Position numbers and translations under genes: made by a program
From: Plantago major
Taxonomy: Eukaryota > Streptophyta > Magnoliopsida > Lamiales > Plantaginaceae
DNA: 64,000 nucleotides
Reading direction: 5' to 3'
Assembly (NCBI GenBank): GCA_026545765.1
Contig: CM048842.1
Coordinates: forward strand, 43,657,431-43,721,430
In this document: positions 43,422-55,298 of the stretch, one piece after another
How positions within the stretch are numbered: the first letter of the stretch is position 1
How the letters are laid out: every line of letters begins with the position of its first letter
The notes under the pieces: generated by a model
Databases searched by the model: none
What the model saw: the letters and a program-made list of their open reading frames with translations, nothing else
Told to the model about the DNA's origin: nothing

Positions 43422-45918
43422 ATGTCTCTGAGTGATGCGCCCATTCTGAAACCAGAAAACTAAGAGAAATGGAAGAACAACATGATGCTCCATCTGGAGG
43501 CCATTAGTGACGAAATGATTTATGTCATCAATGAAGGGCCTATCAAAATTAGACAACTCAAACAAGTTACTAAGGTGTCTGATGGAAGAAAAGCCTCAGA
43601 CAAGGAAGATGAAAGCGAGGATATGGCTGCTAGTGATAGTAGTCATATTGCTCGTGGAAGCATTATGTATGAAGACAAGCCAAGAGAGCTCTGGACATCT
43701 GAATATGCCAAGAGACACAGATTGGATGGTCAAGCTCGTAATATCATCATCAGATCGACACCTGAGCACATACAGTGTAAAATGTGGGGTGCTAAAACGG
43801 CGAAAGTTGCCTGGCAATTGATTGAAGAAATGCGTTTAATCGAAAACCAAAGAAAGCAAGTTCGAAGTTCTTAAATTGAAGTTCCAAAACTTCAAACAAG
43901 GTCCCACTGAAACTCTGGAAGAACTTGATTTCAGATTTACTACTCTTATGAGTGATATGGCTGCACTTGGTGAAAGCAATAGATACTCCCAGTCAGAAAA
44001 GATTAAGACTATTGTCAGAAGTCTCAATCACAACTGGGAACACACTAAGTTCTTTTATTTCAATCAAGGGATGCCAAATATTACTCCAGTAGAGCTCTTT
44101 TCTCATCTTGCTACTGTGGACTATGAGACAACTCAGAGAGAACAAACAGCTGAAAAGCTACAAATTGTTGCTCTAATTTCTCAAGGTACTTCTGAAAAGA
44201 AGGATACCAAAGAAGCATCTGAAGAAAATGCTCTTGCAGTAAGACACATGAAGAAATTTGTGAGTCAAGAGATTGAGAGAAGAAAAGCTAAAGAAAAGCT
44301 GAAAAAGCATCTTGGCCCAAACTATCATCAGTATAAGAACATACAAATGAACAACTCTCTGAACACCCCCATTCAGAAAGGTGTTAGTACTGAAGCTGCA
44401 GAAATAGGAAATGACATCTGTTTCTATTGTCAAAAGCCTGGTCACTTCAAGAGAGATTGTCCAGCTTTAAACAAGCACAAGACAGGTGACAAGAATGACA
44501 GAAGAAATTTCAAAAGAAATCAAAGGGCCTTACTGACTGAAGAAAGGAAGAAGATTCAAATTCAACTTGATGCTCTAGACATTGAGACAGATTCTGAAGA
44601 TGGAGATTCAGATGACTCAAACCTACCATCACCAGAATTGTGTGGAATCACCCACGATGTAATCGACTTCGGTCTTAAGAAGAATGAAATGTGTGGAGTT
44701 GCTGAGATTGCTGGTCCAGACATCTCCAACATTGAAATGTGTCTTATGGCTGATGAGGTAACTAACAATTCACAATTTATGTACTATGAAAGTGATGATG
44801 GAATTGAGGATCTGGAGTTGGTCAAGAGTGAATTGGATCGTTATGAGAAAGAATTTCTGGAAGCACAATCCAAAACCAGAATTCTAGAGGAAAGCAAAGA
44901 AATTCTTGAAAAAGAGGTTTCTGAGCTAACCAAGGTATCTGAGAACAAGAACGCTGAAATAGCCTTTCTGAAAGCTCAGATATCTGAGAATGAAAATTCT
45001 CACAAACTAGCCTTGGATGAACTTAATAAGAAAATGATGAAGCTGCTTTCTGGGAATGAAGAACTCAGAAAGAAAGAGCTATCCTTCCAATCTTATGCAA
45101 AAGCTAGTGACACTCTCACTGAGGTTCAATCCTATCTGAGAGATCCCTCTGAGAAAGGTGGACTTGGACTTGATGAACAATCAAGTAATTCATCTCCTCT
45201 GAAGAAGAGTGATGAAAGGTTGACCTTTGTAAAAAGTCAACAGAATGGTTCTTCAACCACCTATAGCATTGGTCAGAAAGCTAGGGTAGTTGACAAAGGA
45301 AAAGGAGTAGCAACTCAGCCTTTGAAAGAACAACAAGTTCACAAGAAATATGTGGATAAGGTTTCTGAAAACAAACACAACCCTCAGACATGCAAAAATC
45401 CACATTGCTATATTACTAGGAAGGGAAGAATTGCTGGAATAGGCAAATTCTCAACTGTACCATTTTATGAAAATAAAGATGGTGCAGAAACTAGTAAGGC
45501 TTCTGAAGAGCGCATTCAGAAATCCAAAGGTGTTCAAAATGGCATTGGCTATCGTGCTATTGGAAAAGTTCTTCTACAACAATATAAGGAAGGACAAGAA
45601 CAATGGCGCAAGGCTGATATTGCACGTAGCAATAGACAGAAGTGGAAGAAATCTCAAGCCACTGAAAAACTGAATGCCAGAGCTAGAAGGAACCTGGCCA
45701 GAAAGGCTAAGTTTGCTAAAAAGCAACTCCAGAAAGCACCAAAAGGAACACCTAGAAACACCCCAAGAAGAAAGATTGAGATCAAAATTACTGATTTTAT
45801 TGCATCTCCTTCTGATCAAGTTAGACAAAAACAAACTCCCAAGAAATTCACTACAATGTGGATTCCTACTGGAAGAATGTTTAGTCTAAATGGTTCTACC
45901 TTTGAAGCAAGAACCTAA
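43422..45918 (+). pseudogene. Gag of the SIRE-like element
   Basis: The capsid precursor starts at ATG 43422 (MSLSDAPILKPEN). An in-frame TAA follows at once, where Tyr is expected before 'EKWKNNM'. The frame continues to 43874, shifts by one near 43840, then runs 680 codons to 45918. The capsid part ends about 44150. A CCHC zinc knuckle, 'CFYCQKPGHFKRDC', lies near 44420-44460. A glutamate/lysine-rich, probably coiled-coil segment follows (44800-45080), then a long basic tail. The extended gag C-terminus is typical of SIRE elements. Confidence 0.82.
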
Positions 45919-45939
45919 CTCCTGTTTCCTGTTTTGTGC

Positions 45940-47424
45940 AGAACGCCTCTTGGACTAAGGCTCAATGACTATTTGATAGTGGATGCGGAAAGCACATGAC
46001 AGGAGACAAAGCAAATCTGGTCAACTACAAAGCTTGCAACAATGGACCAGACATCAGATTTGCTGGAGGAGAATTAAATCCCTCTTTGGGATTTGGCAAC
46101 GTCAAGTTAGGATCATTAACAATCACTGACGTATTACATGTTAAGGGTTTGAAATATAATCTATTTAGCATGAGCCAATTTGTAGACAAGGGATTTACTG
46201 TGAAATTCAAAGCAAAGTATTGTAAACTTATTGACAATGAGTCAAAGCAGACAGTCTTGGTTGCTCGGCGGAAAGAAAGTCTTTATGTTGCCGATTGGGC
46301 ATCTGCCACAACTGAAGAATGTCTCATGGTGAGTCAATCAGGTCACACAGAAGAGCACTGGTTATGGCACAAAAGAATGAGTCACTTGAATTTCAAAACT
46401 CTGAACAAACTTGCCAAGAAAGAGTTAGTGGTTGGCCTTCCGAAAACATCTTTCATAAAGGATGGCATCTGTTCTGCCTGTCAGATGGGGAAACAATCCA
46501 AAATCTCTTTCAAGTCCAAAACCAGACACTCTAGTGTTAGACCACTGTAACTATTACACATGGATCTTTTTGAATCATCTGTAACTAGTTATGCAGGAAA
46601 GAAGTATGGTCTTGTTGTTGTAGATGACTTCTCAAGATTCACTTGGAATGTCTTTCTGAAGCACAAGTCTGATGCAAGGGTGGAGATACCAAACTTGCTG
46701 AATAAGCTTGAAGTCATGAAAATTGACAAGGTATCTGCAATCAGAACAGACCATGGTACTGAGTTTGTCAACCAGTACATAAAGGAATTTTTTACCAGCA
46801 AAGGTATACAACACCATCTTTCCTCTGTAAGAACACCACAACAAAATGGTGTTGCAGAAAGGAAAAATAGAACACTTAAAGAAGCAGCAAGGACAATGCT
46901 AATTAATCGAGATAAGTGAAGTTTATTGGGTTGAAGCTGTAAACACAGCATGCTACACTCAGAACAGATGTTTGATAAACAAACACCTTGACAAGACCCC
47001 ATATGAACTCTTGGTTGGTAGACCCCCTAATATCAAACATCTAAAAGTATTTGGTTGTAGATGTTTTGTTCTTAACAATGGAAAAAAGTATCTAAGAACA
47101 TATCAACCAAAGGCAGATGAAGGCGTGTTTCTTGGTTATTCTATGAATAGCAAAGCATACAGAGTTTACAACAAGAGAACAAAGAAGATTGAAGAATCAG
47201 TTCATGTTGTATTCTATGAAGGAAGCAAGAAAACACCCCTTGCTGATGAACTCTCAGAAAAGTTCAAGGAACTAATGATAAAGGATTCTGAAGAGGAACC
47301 TTTAGAAAGGAAAAACATCATTATGGAAAGGGAGGATGACTCTGACGAAGAAAAGCATGAAATGCCTAGTAACAACCAGATGATTCTCAGACATGATGAA
47401 GAATTTCCTATGAGAATTCCATAA
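45940..47424 (+). pseudogene. Protease and integrase of the SIRE-like element
   Basis: The protease motif 'FDSGCGKHMTGD' (about 45970-46005) follows an in-frame TGA at 45966 where Trp is usual. Integrase has the zinc motif 'HKRMSHLNFKTLNKLAKK', 'CSACQMGKQ', then 'VVVDDFSRFTWNVF' (first Asp), 'IRTDHGTEF' (second Asp) and 'TPQQNGVAERKNRTL' (Glu). A TAA at 46548 replaces the usual Glu codon before 'LLHMDLF'. A frameshift at about 46915 separates the core from 'YELLVGRPPNIKHLKVFGC'. All three catalytic acids are present, so the domain would be functional apart from the breaks. Confidence 0.85.
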
Positions 47425-49286
47425 ATGGAAACTGAAGATGTTCATCAAAGAGCTAACTCTGGAAATGACCTCTCTGACAGGCATGTCCCAGAAAGCTCTC
47501 ACATTGAGCAAGTGTCAGACATTCACCGCCCTTCTGAGGTGCAAAATGTCACAGATACTGAAGAAGTATCAAGTCATAATCATAGTGATTCACATTCAGA
47601 TCACATAGATGTTAACCCTACTAGCCCTAAACCCATGATGAGATGGATCAAGGATCATCCTGCAAAAGATGTGATTGGACCAATCAATCAAGGTGTTAGG
47701 ACTAGGAGAGCAATAGCTGAAAATGCTAATTCTCTCTTTGAATGTTTTATCTCAAACATTGAACCAAAAACTATAGAAGAAGCATTAAGAGACCAAGACT
47801 GGATCTCTGCAATGCAAGAAGAGTTGGATCAGTTTGAAAGAAACAATTTCTGGAAACTAGTTCCATTTGTAGAAGGAATATCTGTGATTGGAACTAAGTG
47901 GGTTTTCAGAAACAAGATGAATGAATCTGGTGAAATAACCAGAAACAAAGCAAGATTGGTTGCCAAGGGATTCACCCAGACTGAAGGTTTAGATTTTGAT
48001 GAGTCATATGCACCAGTTGCCAGATTGGATGCAACAAGACTCTTTCTGGCCTTTGCAGCTCATAAAGATTTTAAAGTTTATCAGATGGATGTCAAAAGTG
48101 CATTCTTGAATGGTGAACTTGCTGAGGAAGTCTATGTTGAGCAACCACCTGGCTTTGAAGTTTCCTCAGAAAGTAGAATGGTCTATAAGCTACAGAAAGC
48201 TCTTTACGGACTGAAACAGGCTCCAAGAGCATGGTATGACACTTTGGCCAAATACCTTCTGGAAAGTGGTTTCAAGAAATGTGAAGTTGATAAAACTTTG
48301 TTTACTTTAAATCATGATGGAAAACTACTCTTAGTTCAAGTATATGTTGATGACATCATATTTGGATCTAAGGACAAGCAACTTTGTGATGACTTTGCAA
48401 ATCTCATGAAAAGTAAATTTGAGATGAGCATGATGGGAGAATTGAACTATTTCCTAGGATTGCAAGTCAAGCAACTCAATGATGGAATATTCATTAGTCA
48501 GACAAAGTATGCAAAAGACATGTTCACAAAGTTCAATCTTAAGCCTTCTGAAAAGAATGCTAAGATACCTATGAGCATAGGAACCAAGATGACCTATACT
48601 GAATCAGATAAGAGTGTTGATGAACACAAGTATAGGAAATTGATAGGTTCACTACTTTACCTTACTGCAAGCAGACCTGATATTCAATATGCAGTTGGAG
48701 TGTGAGATTTCAAACAAATCCAATGCAATCACACTACAACACTGCTATGAAAGTATTAAAGTATGTGAAAGGTACAGTAGATGAAGGGTTGTGGTATCCT
48801 AAAGAAAGTGGATTGAGTTTGGCTGGTTACTCGAGATGTCGATTATCTTTGGATCAATGCTTGATAGGAAAAGTACCTCAGAACTTGTCACGAACTAGAC
48901 TTATCTCATGGTTTAGCAAGAAACAAAACTCAATTGCAACTTCTACCATAGAGGCTGAATATATTGCTGCTGGTTGTTGTGCAACACAAATTCTGTGGAT
49001 TCAACAACAACTCAGAGACTATGGACTCAATGAAGAGAAAACTCCCATTTTCGGTGATAACACAAGTGCTATTGCAATCACACAAAACCCCAAGTTCCAT
49101 GCCAGAACAAAGCACATTGATGTTAGACACCACTTCATCAGAGACCATGTTGAGAAAGGCAATATAGAGATACTCAAGATTGGCACAGAAGACCAACTTG
49201 CAGATATCTTCACTAAGCCCTTACAAGAAAGCCGGTTCTTGACTTTGAGACAAAATCTTCGATTAATGGAGTTGCCTAAGGACTGA
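47425..49286 (+). pseudogene. Reverse transcriptase and RNase H of the SIRE-like element
   Basis: A 426-codon frame runs to 48705 with 'WVFRNKMNESGEITRNKARL', 'YQMDVKSAFLNGELAEEVYV', 'LYGLKQAPRAWYDTL', the catalytic 'VQVYVDDIIFGS' (about 48345) and 'YRKLIGSLLYLTASRPDI'. At 48703 a one-base shift moves to the next frame (48702-49286) with 'KYVKGTVDEGLWY' and the RNase H part 'ISWFSKKQNSIATSTIEAEY', ending 'DIFTKPLQESRFLTLRQNL'. The stretch 48825-48905 between them is scrambled by several small indels. Confidence 0.88.
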
Positions 49287-50209
49287 AAAATTGTCATGAA
49301 TCTCTAAAGTCTGAATAAGTGAGTAGGCCTCTGAGAACAGGTTCTCAGAAAGCCAAGTTGATAAGATGTGATGTAAAGGTTTCTGAGTAGCAATACTCAG
49401 AAAGGCAAAACATTTCTGGAACGGGTATCCAGAAAGGCAAAGGTTGGTACACACTTAATAAGTAAATAAGACTAGAACTTACTTACTAAGAGTGGGTCAA
49501 ATACATTCGAACAACTGAAGCTTCTGACACTTGAATTCATAAAGCTATTTAGTCATAAAGAGAAATGGACACACAAAGCCCAAAAGGTATAAGTTCTGAA
49601 AGTCAAATATGTGCAATGTCTTGTATTTTTACCATTTTGATGATAAACAATATATAGATAAGGACTTGACACTCAGAATGATAAGCTCAAACGATTAAGT
49701 GTTCCTCCTCTTTAATAAAGTGACACAATGAATGTAGCATATTAAAAATACATCAAGTCGGCACAATACCATTTGTTGATTGATATCATTACAAGATATT
49801 CAATATAAGCCCTTGATGAATAAACGTTTGATCTCAACGATTGAGATTAAAACAAAGCAAGTAATGTCTGTTGATAAATGCAGACATGGCCAACTACGCA
49901 TTTAATGAAGTACAAAGGACGTACCATGCCTATGCAGATGCAAAGACACGCATTCATATTCAGCTATATGTATGTTGTATCTATGTACATTTTGTCTGCT
50001 ATATATATAAGATTTGGGCAAAAGACAAACACTTTTACCAATTCCGAAATTTCAAACTTGCATCAAATCAGCAAAATCTCTCAAGATTTCTGCGAAACCC
50101 CCTGTGCAAACTCAACTTCTTGTGCTCAGTCTTCTGAAAAGACAGACTAATCTCGATTAATTGTGCAAAATTCATCTAAAAAACACTCATTCAAAACTCT
50201 ATATAAGAG
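49287..50209 (+). other. Spacer between RNase H and the extra 3' gene
   Basis: No coding sequence is supported. It is rich in 'tctgagaac' and 'cagaaagg' words near 49320-49440. A TATATAAG sequence at 50201-50208 stands immediately before the next ATG, too close to serve as its TATA box. Confidence 0.45.
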
Positions 50210-51767
50210 ATGGCACCCAAGAAAATGACCACCAAGAACCCTAAGGCCGTATCATCTGCTCCTGCTGAAAAGCAAGGAGGAAAGGAACTTAAGGTGTTGA
50301 ATAAACGCCTTCTGGGAAAGTTTACCCCATCAGACTGGAACCCTAACCACAAAATGAATTGGCGAGCTTTTCTAGTGAAGAGATATGTACCAGCAGTTAT
50401 ACCTTCAAAACCAGAAAGGAAACTGATATTGGGAATGCTGAAGAATTCCCATATCTACAAGCTTCTATCTCGCACTGATGGACTATCCACACTGGATGTA
50501 CTGGAGTTCTATAACAACTCCAAAATCTTCACAAAAGTTGTAAATGATGAAGAAGAAAAATACATGCAAACTGAAGTCCAAGGACAAGAAATTGTTCTGC
50601 ATCGCAAGACTTTCTCGCAAGATATTCGATTGAAAAATCGAGGAACTTTTGAAGACATCAACATCAAGGACGCCTTCCATGATTCAAGGCGCCAAAGAGC
50701 TATTTGAAGCAATCCGGTTAGAAAATGCAAAGGTTGCCCAGAGACTTTGTTCAAGGCCATCGAACTAGTCATCTCCGTAAACACCGAGTACTTTAGCTCT
50801 TATTCGTTGCTTTGATGGCAACAAAGGTGGAGTAGACCGATAAGCATGGAGAGATGGATGATGATGCATCTTCGAACAAGAAGCATGAAGGCGAAACCCA
50901 CTTCAATTGGGGAAGTACGCCTCAACAAATTCCTCGACATATTGAGAATTTGAGCCCAAAATCATCAATGGTTTCCGAGCCAAAGGCCAATATGCACTTT
51001 GGTCTTAGAATCATTACATTCGAAACAATGGGAATCACTCTGAGAGAGGCAGAAATCGATCACCAACTCCCTTTTCGAGACACGCTTTTGAAGAAAAGGA
51101 GAAACTTCACGAGAACGCACTCGTAAAGGCGTAAGAAGAAGAAATCAGAAAGAAGGTGAGGAGGTCTCTGAGCAAGCTCAAGCTAAACCTCCAGTTGCCA
51201 AGAGAAATAGGACTCATAGCAAAAGAGCCTCCAAGCCCCTAAGCATACAAGAGGCGCAACCTTCTGGAGACAAGGTCTCAGAAGATGTTGGACGCTCAGA
51301 AAGGCAACTCCAGAATGCCCCAAGAGTCCTGAACCAGAATGCTCCAGAACTCTCCAGAGATGATAGAAATATCATAGATGGTCTGCACCAACACAGAATA
51401 TTGATTCTGAGGATGATGAAGTACTTGCAAAAGTACTCAAAGGATTCAAGTATGAGACCCATGGATGAGCATCAAGCTCAGCTCTTCAGAAAGACAAGAG
51501 CCCTCCTACCAGAGGAAGAAGAAGGCTGGTGAGGAAGATAGAATGATGGAAGATGTTGCCATTGCTTCCACATTCACAATGCCAAGACTTAATATTGTCA
51601 AGAAAACCCCGTTTCTTGAACAGTTCTCAACCTTCCGAGATCTCAACTCTCGAAGGGATCAAACCGAGATGGAGACTCGTAATGATCTGCAGAGGAGAAC
51701 AATAATGAGCAGAGAGACTGTGGAATCACCACAAGTCCAAGAGATCAATGATCACCTGACTCTATTC
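50210..51767 (+). pseudogene. Extra 3' ORF of the SIRE-like element, 5' exon (env position)
   Basis: ATG 50210 opens a basic N-terminus (MAPKKMTTKNPKAVSS), then 'FTPSDWNPNHKMNWRAFLVK' and 'LSRTDGLSTLDVLEFYNNSK'. I know no confident function. It holds the position of the SIRE 'env-like' ORF but has no signal peptide or membrane segment in this part. The frame breaks after 50700 and only shards are readable to 51130. From 51465 a frame with 'DVAIASTFTMPRLNIVKKTP' runs to 51767, where a GT donor begins an intron of the same size as the next four. Confidence 0.6.
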
Positions 51768-51846
51768 GTGTAACAAAGATAGTTCAGATATAACATGTCA
51801 ACATAAATGAATGTTAACTTGTTACTCATAAGTTGTATTTATTCAG

Positions 51847-51946
51847 GTGACAACTGAGACACACTTTCGGGGAAGAAAACACACCACCCTTGAATCAAGA
51901 AGAGCTTCCTCCAACCTCAGAACATCAAGAAGAGCCTGTCCCACAG
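51847..51946 (+). CDS. Extra 3' ORF, micro-exon 2
   Basis: It lies between a TTATTCAG acceptor and CAG|GTAGTA. It is 100 nt, one base more than a multiple of three. Removing one G from the GGGG near 51869 would give an uninterrupted acidic peptide ending 'QEELPPTSEHQEEPVPQ'. Intron 1 before it is 79 bp. Confidence 0.5.
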
Positions 51947-52022
51947 GTAGTAAAGTTATCTCTGAACAAGAAATAACTAAAACTGCTCTTATCTTATGTT
52001 CTAATATAATGTCTCTTCTTAG

Positions 52023-52130
52023 GCTCCAACTGAGGAAGTAGTGGCGGTGGAACCAACACCCCAAAACCTAGAGATTCCAGAGGCTGAAAAGCTTTCTGAG
52101 GAAGTATTTACGGAGCCTTCTGCTCAGAAG
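52023..52130 (+). CDS. Extra 3' ORF, micro-exon 3
   Basis: This is exactly 108 nt, phase 0 at both ends, between CTTCTTAG and AAG|GTAAGT. It encodes an acidic, proline-rich peptide (APTEEVVAVEPTPQ, then 'PEAEKLSEEVFTEPSAQK'). The preceding intron is 76 bp. Confidence 0.65.
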
Positions 52131-52213
52131 GTAAGTAATCAGTAATAGTCTTCTTCAAGAATGCTCTAGAAAAACCACTACTAAATCATTTATGTTTGTT
52201 CTTACAAGCTCAG

Positions 52214-52357
52214 TCAGAAGAACAAATGGATGGAGAAACGGTTGTGTTATCTCCTCCAAAGGAAACTAAAACTGTTGAACAAGCAGTATCTGCAAAAAAG
52301 GTTCCAGAAACCCCCAAGGTTTCTGAGAAAGATGCCGTTGAGCTTCCTCAGTTGGAA
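52214..52357 (+). CDS. Extra 3' ORF, micro-exon 4
   Basis: It is 144 nt, phase 0, between an AGCTCAG acceptor and GAA|GTAAGA. It encodes 'SEEQMDGETVVLSPPKETK', continuing with 'VSAKKVPETPKVSEK'. The preceding intron is 83 bp. A nearer AG at 52207 would break the frame. Confidence 0.6.
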
Positions 52358-52437
52358 GTAAGAGAAGTCTCAGAAAGCATTTTTCCACTTATCTTTTCTG
52401 TTAACAGTTTCTAAACATATTTAATTTTAATTCTCAG

Positions 52438-52554
52438 GTTCTAGCAGAAAGAAAGGTTGATGAGGATCACACTTCTCCTCACAACAAGGTATCTGAGGCC
52501 TCTGTGCCCAAGCAAGCAGAAGTACAGGATAATGAGCCTAGTGTTTCTACACAG
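52438..52554 (+). CDS. Extra 3' ORF, micro-exon 5
   Basis: It is 117 nt, phase 0, between AATTCTCAG and CAG|GTATGC. It encodes 'VLAERKVDEDHTSPHNKVSE' and ends 'DNEPSVSTQ'. Flanking introns are 80 and 81 bp. Confidence 0.65.
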
Positions 52555-52635
52555 GTATGCTCAGAAAGCCTTCTTTCGCTTACAGATACTAACTCAAGTA
52601 GTTTGAGAAAAACTAACTTGAATACTTTCTTTTAG

Positions 52636-53850
52636 GCTCAAAGTCTAGTGCCAATTGATTTACTCAAGGCCTTCCAGAAGAACACCTTAAAGAAACATCT
52701 CAAGTGCTTCAGACAATGGCAGAAACTCAGAAAGGCTGACCTTTCTGAATTAGCAAGAGTAATCGACGTCCCAGAGAAGAGAGCAATCGCCTTCAATCTG
52801 GAAGATTATATCCATGCATTGTTCCCAACAGAGTCCTAGACATTTGCCACTCTGATGCATGAAGACTTCATTCATGAAGTAGCACAAAGACTTTTGGCAG
52901 ATTTCAAGTCTGCGGATGCTCAAACCCAAGAGCAGATGGTTACCCATCCTGCCTTGCCCAGCAAGCTCACAACCTACCCAACTGAACAAGAAGAAGTTAA
53001 TGGGAGGATGATTACATTCCCAAATGTGATCAACCTGGTTTCAGAAGATGACGAGGAGATGGACGAAAATGATTATCAAGAACCTCCTTCTGAGCATCCA
53101 AACCAAGAAGCAAAGAAAAAGGATGATGATGATGATCAAAATGATGATCCCCAACCTGGACAAGGCGGGATTCAGAAAGCTAGCAAAGGAAGTGGAGAAA
53201 AGGCTACTCCCTCAAATGCTCAGAAAGCTCCATCATCATCACCTCCCAAGTCTCATCAAGATACCCAACAGGCTGAACACAATGATGCCTTAGAAGAAAT
53301 TTCAGCCGCTGAGTTTAGAATTGAACAACTCAGAAAGGTATTGGAAGAAGAGAGGAGAATCAACATTGAGACTCAAGCTCTTGTTGATGAAAAGGAAGCC
53401 AAAATCAAGAAGCTCGAAGAAGCTAATGCCAAAGAATTGGCACTCCTAGATGAGCAAAGAAATTTGAAAAATGCCATTGTTGTCACAGCTGCTGAGATAG
53501 ATGCCATGGATGACAATGATGATGAAGAGCATGATGCTGAGACTGCATCAGAAAGACCTTCTACATCTTCTCAGAAGGCCATCACACTTGATGGAAAGCA
53601 GAAGAAGATTGTAAATCTGCCAACAATCCAAGAAAAGGATTATGATAGTGATGCTGAAACCCACAACTTGACATCAAGCGAAGATGAGAGACTTGTCACT
53701 CAAACAAAAGAGCCCTACTTGCTCCTCATATATTCTCTGCACCAAGTAGTTCAAGAAGTGAAGAGCACTGCAGAAGAAATGTCTTTTAGAGCTCGAGAAG
53801 ACACTAGTTGCCCAAGACACGAAGTGCTAAAATCGGTCCCGAAGAGATGA
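52636..53850 (+). pseudogene. Extra 3' ORF, long coiled-coil exon
   Basis: It begins after CTTTTAG and continues the frame of the micro-exons: 'AQSLVPIDLLKAFQKNTLKK', then a TAG near 52837, then an open frame to 53850. It has an acidic stretch near 53040-53150. A predicted coiled coil follows ('AEFRIEQLRKVLEEERRIN', then heptad-like 'KEAKIKKLEEANAKELALL', about 53310-53470), then another acidic region. No membrane segment is seen. It resembles the coiled-coil half of SIRE env-like products in layout only. Confidence 0.6.
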
Positions 53851-53938
53851 AGCCATTGTGGCGTGATCTCTTTCCATACTTCACAAGCGGACTAATTCAG
53901 ACTCCACTTACAAGCCTCACGGATAATTGTACCCCTCA

Positions 53939-54055
<117 letters not shown>

Positions 54056-54260
54056 TTACTCAACAGCAACCAAAGATAGCTCTCTCGTAAAAGACCTAGG
54101 GTTGGTCAGGATGAGGATTGTAACAATGCTAATGCAAGATTGAATGAAGCGACTATGTTGTCCGCAAGCCAACGCCATCATAAGGCCGCTTGAAGAGCTC
54201 AACACAAAGGAGCGAGGAACGGTTAGAGCGTAACAAAGAGTCAAGAAGGAACTTCAAGAA

Positions 54261-55245
54261 TTGGTCAGGGTGCACAACAATCTCCAGAAAAACTTTGAAA
54301 CTCTCTCTGAAGCTTATGCTATCATGAGTCAGTCATTCATGACTAAGGGGGAAGAAGAGATGCCTCAGAAAGGCAGAGGAAGAAAAAGAAAACAATCAAA
54401 TCCTCCCTCCTCAAGTCAACTTATCATTAAGGACACCACTGGAGACACCCTTGCTGAAGAAGTTGTTCCAGATCAACCAGCCAGAAGGCTGAGGAGTATG
54501 ATAACTAGGGGAACCAAGTCCCTTAGAATCTCAGAAGAGAAGAAGACTTCTGAAGAAGAAGAAAAGGAAGAAGGAGAAGTAAGAGGTCAAGAAAGCACCA
54601 AGTCTCCAATTTTGGACTTCAATGATGATGAGGATGATTCTGATGAACATCCACTTCACAAGAAAAGGAGACAAGCAACTACTTCACAACCTCCTCTGGC
54701 AGCAAAGCCCTTAGCAGCCAGAACCCCTTCTGGAAATACCAAGTCTATACAAGGAACATCCACCAAAGATTTCAAGGCAGGAAGAAAGGGTTAGAGGATC
54801 TCCTGACAGAAGGCCACCAAACAGAAAAGCAAGAAGGGATTTCCAGTTTGGCAGAATAAACAATGAAACACATCAAGAAAGGCCAAATGATGCCCACATT
54901 GAGTATATGAAGACCAGTAATGAAGAATCTTCATATAGGTGCATTCTGAACAAGAGATGGTATTGGATTCTGGAACTACAACATCTACTTGTCAATGATA
55001 AGTTTCCAACTCCCATCCTCAACCAGATCCTGAAATGGAGAGAAGGCAAGCCAGAATTGCTAAAACCTGAGCAACTTGATGCCTGGCTAAACTTTGAAGA
55101 AGAAAAGAGGAATGAAGCCAGAAAGATGGACCTTTCTTTTGCCTGTCCTTACCCAAAACCTGATGATGTACACAAGGTAAGAAAACTGGATGGTAGCTAC
55201 AGCAAGAAGAACAAAATAGGTGTTTCAACCTATGACATTGGATGA
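54261..55245 (+). pseudogene. Extra 3' ORF, C-terminal pieces
   Basis: Two open frames remain. 54261-54794 has a basic patch 'KGRGRKRKQSNPPSSS', acidic repeats and 'HPLHKKRRQATTSQ', which looks like a nuclear localisation signal. 54907-55245 has 'ILNQILKWREGKPELLKPEQ' and ends 'VSTYDIG'. The frame between them is broken near 54794, and 53800-54250 is scrambled. Basic clusters suggest a nuclear or nucleic-acid-associated protein rather than an envelope protein (inference). Confidence 0.5.
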
Positions 55246-55298
55246 ATACCTAGATGATATACATTATCTGGAAGAAATATACAAGTATTTCAACCTGA

